Positions 59,747-64,000 of a DNA stretch of 64,000 nucleotides are shown here, in pieces. The number at the start of each line of letters is the position of its first letter. Positions within the stretch are counted from its first letter, which is position 1. Source of the DNA: Clostridiales bacterium (GTDB taxonomy: Bacteria > Bacillota > Clostridia > Oscillospirales > Acutalibacteraceae). Under the pieces are notes generated by a model that was not told the origin of the DNA, made no database searches, and saw nothing but the letters and a program-made list of their open reading frames with translations. The position numbers and the translations under genes are program-made. The DNA lies in NCBI GenBank assembly GCA_019415945.1, contig DXYF01000028.1:176845-240844 (forward strand), read 5' to 3'.

Positions 59747-60895
59747 TTACTTTATCTTTTCTCTGACATATTCTCTTGCAAGTTTATCTGCCAAAATTAC
59801 ATCGTCAATTTTTTTAAGTTCAAAATTTGTAATATTGTTAACGGCGTCACAAACAAGCTCGCCTATATCAAGAAAAGAAATTTTACCGTTTCTAAACAGC
59901 ATATTAGCCTCCTCGTTTGCACCGTTAGCTATCGCAGTAGCGGCACCACCCATTGCAAGTGCCTTTTTACAAGCATCAAGACACTTAAAAGTATCGCAGT
60001 CGGGCTTATAAAATGTAAGACTTCCGATTTGAGCAAGATCAAGCTCACCCACGGGAGACGGGTATCTGTCGGGATAAGTTACTGCATACTGAATAGGTAT
60101 TCTCATATCCGGAAGACCGAGCTGAGCAATTACCGAATTGTCACAAAACTCTATCATGGAGTGAACAATGCTTTCTCTGTGAACAACTACATCTATGTTA
60201 TCGCCACCCACTTCAAAAAGTCTGCTTGCTTCTATAATTTCAAGCCCTTTATTCATCATTGTGGCTGAATCAACCGTTATTTTCGCACCCATACTCCAGT
60301 TGGGGTGATTGAGAGCCTGCTCAATCGTAACCGACTTCAGCTCATCATAAGATTTCCCGAAAAAAGGTCCTCCCGAAGCAGTTAATATAAGCTTTTTCAA
60401 AGCCTTTGAGTCAGGGACACCCTGGAGGCACTGAAAAATTGCAGAATGTTCGCTGTCAACCGGGAGAAGTTTTACGCCGTTTCTTTTGACGGCGTCGGTA
60501 ACAACATTGCCGCCTGCAACAAGCGTTTCTTTATTTGCAAGAGCAATATCCTTTTTTGCTTCAGCTGCCGCTACAGTCGGCATTAAGCCTACCATGCCGA
60601 CAACCGAATTAAGTACAAGCTCAGCCGATGACAAAGAGGCAGCCTCTACAAGTCCATCCATGCCGCTTAAAACTTTTGTGTCGGTGTCTTTTATGTTATC
60701 CTTAAAAATTTTTGCCATTGTTTCATCAAAAACAACGGCAACCGAAGGATTATATTTACGCACCTGTGTTTCAAGTGTGGAAATATTTGCAGCCGCAGTT
60801 AAAGCGACTACATTTAAACCGAGCTTATCGACAACATCAAGTGCCTGAGTACCGATTGAGCCGGTTGAACCTAAAATAGAAATATTCTTAATCAT
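59747..60895 (-). CDS. dxr: 1-deoxy-D-xylulose 5-phosphate reductoisomerase Dxr (IspC)
   Basis: Commits DXP to isoprenoid synthesis by making MEP with NADPH. The 382-aa protein has the N-terminal GSTGSIGTQALDVV, LANKETLVAGG, the substrate and metal motif VDSEHSAIFQCLQG near residue 150, LTASGGPFFGKSYDEL, and the C-terminal GAATAIANGANEEAN. Gene order with cdsA upstream and rseP downstream is conserved. It starts one base after the cdsA stop. Confidence 0.97.
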   Translation of the reverse strand: MIKNISILGSTGSIGTQALDVVDKLGLNVVALTAAANISTLETQVRKYNPSVAVVFDETMAKIFKDNIKDTDTKVLSGMDGLVEAASLSSAELVLNSVVGMVGLMPTVAAAEAKKDIALANKETLVAGGNVVTDAVKRNGVKLLPVDSEHSAIFQCLQGVPDSKALKKLILTASGGPFFGKSYDELKSVTIEQALNHPNWSMGAKITVDSATMMNKGLEIIEASRLFEVGGDNIDVVVHRESIVHSMIEFCDNSVIAQLGLPDMRIPIQYAVTYPDRYPSPVGELDLAQIGSLTFYKPDCDTFKCLDACKKALAMGGAATAIANGANEEANMLFRNGKISFLDIGELVCDAVNNITNFELKKIDDVILADKLAREYVREKIK

Positions 60896-60896
60896 T

Positions 60897-61727
60897 TTAC
60901 ACCAAAGTTATCAAAGGAATCAAATTATTAACTGCCACAAGCACAGGTGCAGTGAAAATAATGCTGTCAAATCTGTCAAGCATTCCGCCGTGTCCCGGAA
61001 AAACAGAACCGTAATCCTTGATTTTAAGGCTTCTCTTGATTAAAGAAAAGCTCAAATCACCGAGAATTGATACAGGGGCGTCAATTAAACCGAGAAGCAT
61101 AAGCGACCAAAAATTGATTTTCACATCGGGAGTTACTATAAACTGAAAGATTAACCCGATGATTATTGCAGAAGCAATACAAAATACTATGCCGCCAAAA
61201 GCACCCTCTACGGTCTTTTTGGGGCTGATTCCGGGGCAAAGCTTGTGCTTCCCGAAATATGCTCCGACAAAAAATCCTCCTGCGTCAGCCATCCACGGAA
61301 TAGCAAAAGCGGAACAAAAATAAAAAGTTACACCGAATTTTCCGCTGCAAATTAACGGCAACGCACTCATTCCGAACGAAATAAGTGCCGTACCGAACGC
61401 AGCGTATGCAATTTCAGTATATGTCAAAAAATTGTGTCTTATTATTAAAACGGAAAAACAGGCAATAACAAATAAAACAATCAACAGATAGATATACTGC
61501 GTGGCAATCATCACCGAAGCAAGAAAAGCAAAAAGCATACAGGGGATTGAAAGCCAAAAGTTTTTCAGCAGTTTATTTGCGTTTAAATATTCGCCAACCA
61601 TAAACGCAGAGGCTAAGCCGACTACTATTCCCAATACAGGATTCCAAAGCTCGCTTGCAACTATAATAAGCACAAGCAAAGCTATACCTATAACGGCAGT
61701 CAGCAGCCTTGGCTTTAAAGATTTCAT
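60897..61727 (-). CDS. cdsA: Phosphatidate cytidylyltransferase CdsA
   Basis: Integral membrane enzyme making CDP-diacylglycerol from phosphatidic acid and CTP. The 276-aa protein has about eight transmembrane segments and the signature SLIKRSLKIKDYGSVFPGHGGMLDRFDSI near residue 225, with the metal-binding aspartates of the family. AWMADAGGFFVGAYFGKH-type motif is also visible near 160. It lies 13 bases after uppS and supplies precursor to phospholipid synthesis next to the PlsC product encoded elsewhere in the window. Confidence 0.96.
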   Translation of the reverse strand: MKSLKPRLLTAVIGIALLVLIIVASELWNPVLGIVVGLASAFMVGEYLNANKLLKNFWLSIPCMLFAFLASVMIATQYIYLLIVLFVIACFSVLIIRHNFLTYTEIAYAAFGTALISFGMSALPLICSGKFGVTFYFCSAFAIPWMADAGGFFVGAYFGKHKLCPGISPKKTVEGAFGGIVFCIASAIIIGLIFQFIVTPDVKINFWSLMLLGLIDAPVSILGDLSFSLIKRSLKIKDYGSVFPGHGGMLDRFDSIIFTAPVLVAVNNLIPLITLV

Positions 61728-61740
61728 TTACACCAACCCT

Positions 61741-62484
61741 TTATACTCCGCCGTAACGCCTGTTTCTCTTTGAATAAATTCTCAACGCTTCATCCAAATC
61801 AGATTCTTTAAAATCAGGCCAAAGCTTATTCATAATAACAAATTCGGTATATGCACACTGCCACAGCATAAAATTAGATATTCTGTATTCGCCGCTCGGT
61901 CTGATAATCAAATCGGGGTCAGGCTGTCCGCTTGTATACAGATAATCGGAAATAAGCTGTTCGTCGATGCCATCCTGTGAAACCTCACCTTTTACAACAT
62001 CAGCACAAATATTTTTAACAGCACGCACAATTTCATCACGGCTTCCGTAGTTCATTGCAATATTAAGAACCATACCGTCGCGATTTTTTGAGCTTTCTTC
62101 GTTCTCAATCATAAGATTACGCAGTTCTTCATCAAACGGAGATTTATCGCCTATAAATCTTACAACAATGCTGTCGTCCTTAAAATCTGAAAGTGCCTCC
62201 TCAAGATATGACTTAAAAAGCTTCATAAGAGAGCTTACCTCATCATCGGGGCGTTTCCAGTTTTCGGTTGAAAACGCATAGACTGTCAGATATTTTATCC
62301 CTATATCGGAGCAGTATCTCGTGATTTTACGAAAAGTTTTAGCACCGGCAGAATGGCCCGCCTTGCGTGGCAGACCACGCTTCTTTGCCCACCTTCCGTT
62401 ACCGTCCATAATTATACCGATATGGACGGGCAGCATAGACTCGTCGATTTTGTCAACCGTCTTATTTTTGTTAAAAAGAGCCAT
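61741..62484 (-). CDS. uppS: Undecaprenyl diphosphate synthase UppS
   Basis: cis-prenyltransferase that makes the C55 lipid carrier for peptidoglycan and surface polymers. The 247-aa protein has the diphosphate-binding motif IGIIMDGNGRWAKKRGLPRKAGH with the catalytic aspartate near residue 27, YLTVYAFSTENWKRP, ALNYGSRDEI-like MNYGSRDEIVRAV, and DLIIRPSGEYRISNFMLWQCAYTEF with the basic binding residues. The ATG (MALFNKN) is seven bases after GGAG; its codon comes two bases past the frr stop, and the upstream open frame overlaps frr. Confidence 0.97.
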   Translation of the reverse strand: MALFNKNKTVDKIDESMLPVHIGIIMDGNGRWAKKRGLPRKAGHSAGAKTFRKITRYCSDIGIKYLTVYAFSTENWKRPDDEVSSLMKLFKSYLEEALSDFKDDSIVVRFIGDKSPFDEELRNLMIENEESSKNRDGMVLNIAMNYGSRDEIVRAVKNICADVVKGEVSQDGIDEQLISDYLYTSGQPDPDLIIRPSGEYRISNFMLWQCAYTEFVIMNKLWPDFKESDLDEALRIYSKRNRRYGGV

Positions 62485-62485
62485 T

Positions 62486-63040
62486 TTATAACTCCAAAAT
62501 CTCTTTCTGCTTGTCAGCGGAAATTTTGTCAATATTTTTAATATACTTGTCAGTCAAATCCTGTGTTTTCTTTTCGCCCTGCTTGAGGTCGTCCTCAGTA
62601 AGCTCTCCTGCCTTTTTCATAGCCTTGAGCTTATCAATGGTATCACGGCGAACATTTCTGACCTGAACCTTTGTGTCCTCAGCAATTTTCTGAACATCCT
62701 TAACAATTTCCTTACGCCTATCCTCTGTGAGCGGCGGGAAAATAAGTCTGATCATCTTGCCGTCATTCTGCGGATTGATACCGATTTCAGATGTTTGAAT
62801 AGCCTTTTCAATGAGCTTTAAAACCGAAGTATCCCAAGGCTGTATTGTAAGAGTTCTTGCCTCGGTAACCGATACGGCTGCAAGCTGGTTTACAGGTGTA
62901 GGTGCACCGTAATAATCAACCTTTACTTTATCAAGCACGGCAGGATTTGCTCTTCCTGCTCTGATTTCCGAAAACTCTTTGCACATGTGGTCAACTCTTC
63001 TGCCCATGGCTTCATCTGCTTTTTTTAACTGAGTCTGCAT
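62486..63040 (-). CDS. frr: Ribosome recycling factor
   Basis: Releases ribosomes from mRNA after termination together with EF-G. The 184-aa protein has the domain I helices and the signatures EFSEIRAGRANPAVLDKVKVDYYGAPTPVNQLA and KAIQTSEIGINPQNDGKMIRLIFPPLTEDRRKE. The length is typical. It lies 46 bases after pyrH, in the near-universal order pyrH-frr-uppS-cdsA-dxr. Confidence 0.98.
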   Translation of the reverse strand: MQTQLKKADEAMGRRVDHMCKEFSEIRAGRANPAVLDKVKVDYYGAPTPVNQLAAVSVTEARTLTIQPWDTSVLKLIEKAIQTSEIGINPQNDGKMIRLIFPPLTEDRRKEIVKDVQKIAEDTKVQVRNVRRDTIDKLKAMKKAGELTEDDLKQGEKKTQDLTDKYIKNIDKISADKQKEILEL

Positions 63041-63086
63041 ATTTTAATGCCTCCTAATAATTATTGTGGATTTAATAAATGTTTAA

Positions 63087-63800
63087 TCAATCGTTTGTAT
63101 TTACAAGAGTACCGATATTTTCACCGCATACAGCCTTAAAAATGTTGTCGGGATTATCAATGCTGAACACAAGAATCGGAATAGAATTATCCTTACAAAG
63201 AGATGCGGCAGTGCTGTCCATAACAGCAAGATCCTTGCTGAGAACCTCGTGAAAAGATATTGTATCATATTTAACAGCATTTTCATTAATTTTCGGATCG
63301 CTGTCATACACGCCGTCAACCATTGTTGCCTTCATAATTACATCAGCCTCAATTTCTGCGGCACGCAGAGCGGCGGCTGTATCTGTGCTGAAAAACGGGT
63401 TGCCTGTTCCGCAGCCGAAAATAACAACTCTTCCCTTCTCCAGATGACGAATAGCCTTGTTTCTGATATAAGGTTCAGCAACCTGACGCATGGAAATTGC
63501 GGTCTGTACTCTTACATCAACGCCGAGCTGTTCAAGTGCGTCACAAACGCCGAGAGCATTAATCGCGGTTGCAAGCATACCCATATGATCGGCTCTGGTT
63601 CTGTCCATATCGCCTGAACTTCTTCCTCTCCAGAAGTTTCCGCCGCCTACTACGATAGCCACTTCAACGCCTGCGTCAACGCATTTTTTTATAGGTTCAC
63701 AAAACTTTAAAACAGTATCAAAGTCAATTCCTGTCTTCATATTGCCTGCAAGCGATTCTCCGGAAAGCTTAAGCAATATTCTTTTATATTTTGGTTGCAT
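63087..63800 (-). CDS. pyrH: UMP kinase PyrH
   Basis: Amino-acid-kinase-fold enzyme phosphorylating UMP to UDP, subject to UTP and GTP control. The 237-aa protein has KRILLKLSGESLAG at the N-terminus, VAIVVGGGNFWRGRSSGDMDRTRADHMGMLATAINALG, FGCGTGNPFFSTDTAAALRAAEI and the C-terminal GTLV. The ATG (MQPKYKR) lies six bases after GAGGTG; the in-frame ATG ten codons upstream has no ribosome binding site. First gene of the long operon, with a promoter 35 bases upstream. Confidence 0.97.
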   Translation of the reverse strand: MQPKYKRILLKLSGESLAGNMKTGIDFDTVLKFCEPIKKCVDAGVEVAIVVGGGNFWRGRSSGDMDRTRADHMGMLATAINALGVCDALEQLGVDVRVQTAISMRQVAEPYIRNKAIRHLEKGRVVIFGCGTGNPFFSTDTAAALRAAEIEADVIMKATMVDGVYDSDPKINENAVKYDTISFHEVLSKDLAVMDSTAASLCKDNSIPILVFSIDNPDNIFKAVCGENIGTLVNTND

Positions 63801-63834
63801 ACACGACACCTCACTAAAATTTATAATCACATAT

Positions 63835-63863
63835 ATAATACAATAATTTGTATATTTTGTAAA
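63835..63863 (-). promoter_or_regulatory. Promoter of the pyrH-to-polC operon
   Basis: Minus-strand TTTACA and TATTAT with a 17-bp spacer, 34 bases before the pyrH start codon. Confidence 0.8.
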
Positions 63864-63910
63864 GATTAAACACGCAATAATTTATCATTTTATAAAACAG
63901 TTTGTACTAA

Positions 63911-63939
63911 TTGACATAAAGTATGATATATTATAAAAT
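63911..63939 (+). promoter_or_regulatory. Promoter pointing out of the window
   Basis: TTGACA and TAAAAT with a 17-bp spacer on the plus strand. No open frame follows within the last 60 bases apart from a five-codon one (ATGAAAAAATCT then stop), so the gene served lies beyond the right edge. A structured leader cannot be excluded. Confidence 0.7.
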
Positions 63940-64000
63940 ATAACGAGAGTCCTGCAAATAAAAGTCAAGCCCTAAAATGAAAAAATCTTAAATTTTTTTA

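Noticed and set aside
1..64000. CRISPR arrays, retrons, toxin-antitoxin pairs, restriction or other defence genes, and biosynthetic gene clusters were looked for.
   Set aside because: No regularly spaced repeats, reverse transcriptase, nuclease-methylase pair or assembly-line enzyme is present among the readable genes.
63996..64000. A five-codon ATG frame at the right edge was considered as the start of a gene.
   Set aside because: It meets a stop after four or five codons and has no ribosome binding site; only the promoter before it is supported.

Overview
The window looks like chromosomal DNA of a low-GC, endospore-forming Firmicute of class Clostridia, most probably a gut Ruminococcaceae/Oscillospiraceae relative. 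The evidence is spoIIGA-sigE and a YlmC/YmxH-type protein, DnaD with a DnaC/DnaI-type loader, PolC replicase, NAD+-dependent ligase, an IspH-ribosomal S1 fusion and strong AGGAGG-type ribosome binding sites. There is no insertion sequence, prophage, CRISPR array or toxin-antitoxin system that I can recognise. Most of the window is core metabolism and information processing; the accessory part is the cell-surface block at about 27-43 kb.

Layout. 0-5.4 kb (minus): a truncated lipoprotein, PcrA helicase, a DUF4358 lipoprotein, tRNA-Pro and tRNA-Gln each followed by a hairpin, then dnaD and its AAA+ loader. 5.4-8.6 kb: a TSCPD protein and a tiny membrane protein, bracketed by an 18-bp direct repeat, then ligA and an HD protein. 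8.6-14.1 kb (minus): MurR/RpiR regulator, flavoprotein, cmk, plsC and ispH-rpsA as one tight operon. 14.3-15.7 kb (plus): hisH-hisF. 15.7-19.8 kb (minus): esterase, tsf, rpsB with a structured leader, and a SleB-type hydrolase with a candidate three-way-junction leader. 19.8-23 kb: ylmC, degV, a 29-aa DUF3789 protein, spoIIGA-sigE. 23-27 kb (minus): repeat lipoprotein, MscS channel, MORN-repeat protein, pfkA.

27-43 kb is a cell-envelope region: GtrB-like glycosyltransferase, two polytopic glycosyltransferase-like proteins (one fused to an acyltransferase domain and apparently frameshifted at a TA repeat), a phosphohexomutase, a Wzm/Wzt-type polysaccharide exporter, a pseudokinase-PASTA-YARHG membrane protein, another polytopic protein, a pseudouridine synthase, a DUF1294 protein and a GHL10 glycosidase-like protein. 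43.4-45 kb: mtaB and an HPr-like protein lacking the active histidine.

45-51.5 kb (minus) is a his operon, hisZ-G-D-C-B-A-I-E, which lacks hisH and hisF; these form the separate operon 30 kb away, so the two loci together complete the pathway. Its leader has a near-consensus promoter, repeated half-sites and a terminator hairpin with a possible antiterminator. 51.5-63.8 kb (minus) is a long operon pyrH-frr-uppS-cdsA-dxr-rseP-ispG-polC followed by an AI-2E family transporter, joining nucleotide supply, ribosome recycling, isoprenoid and phospholipid synthesis and replication. A consensus plus-strand promoter at the right edge points to a gene beyond the window.

No large undescribed system stands out. 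The best candidates for new biology are regulatory and architectural: the his leader, the hydrolase and rpsB leaders, the shared palindromic Shine-Dalgarno, and the frameshifted acyltransferase fusion. All functional calls rest on motif recognition by eye, without database searches.
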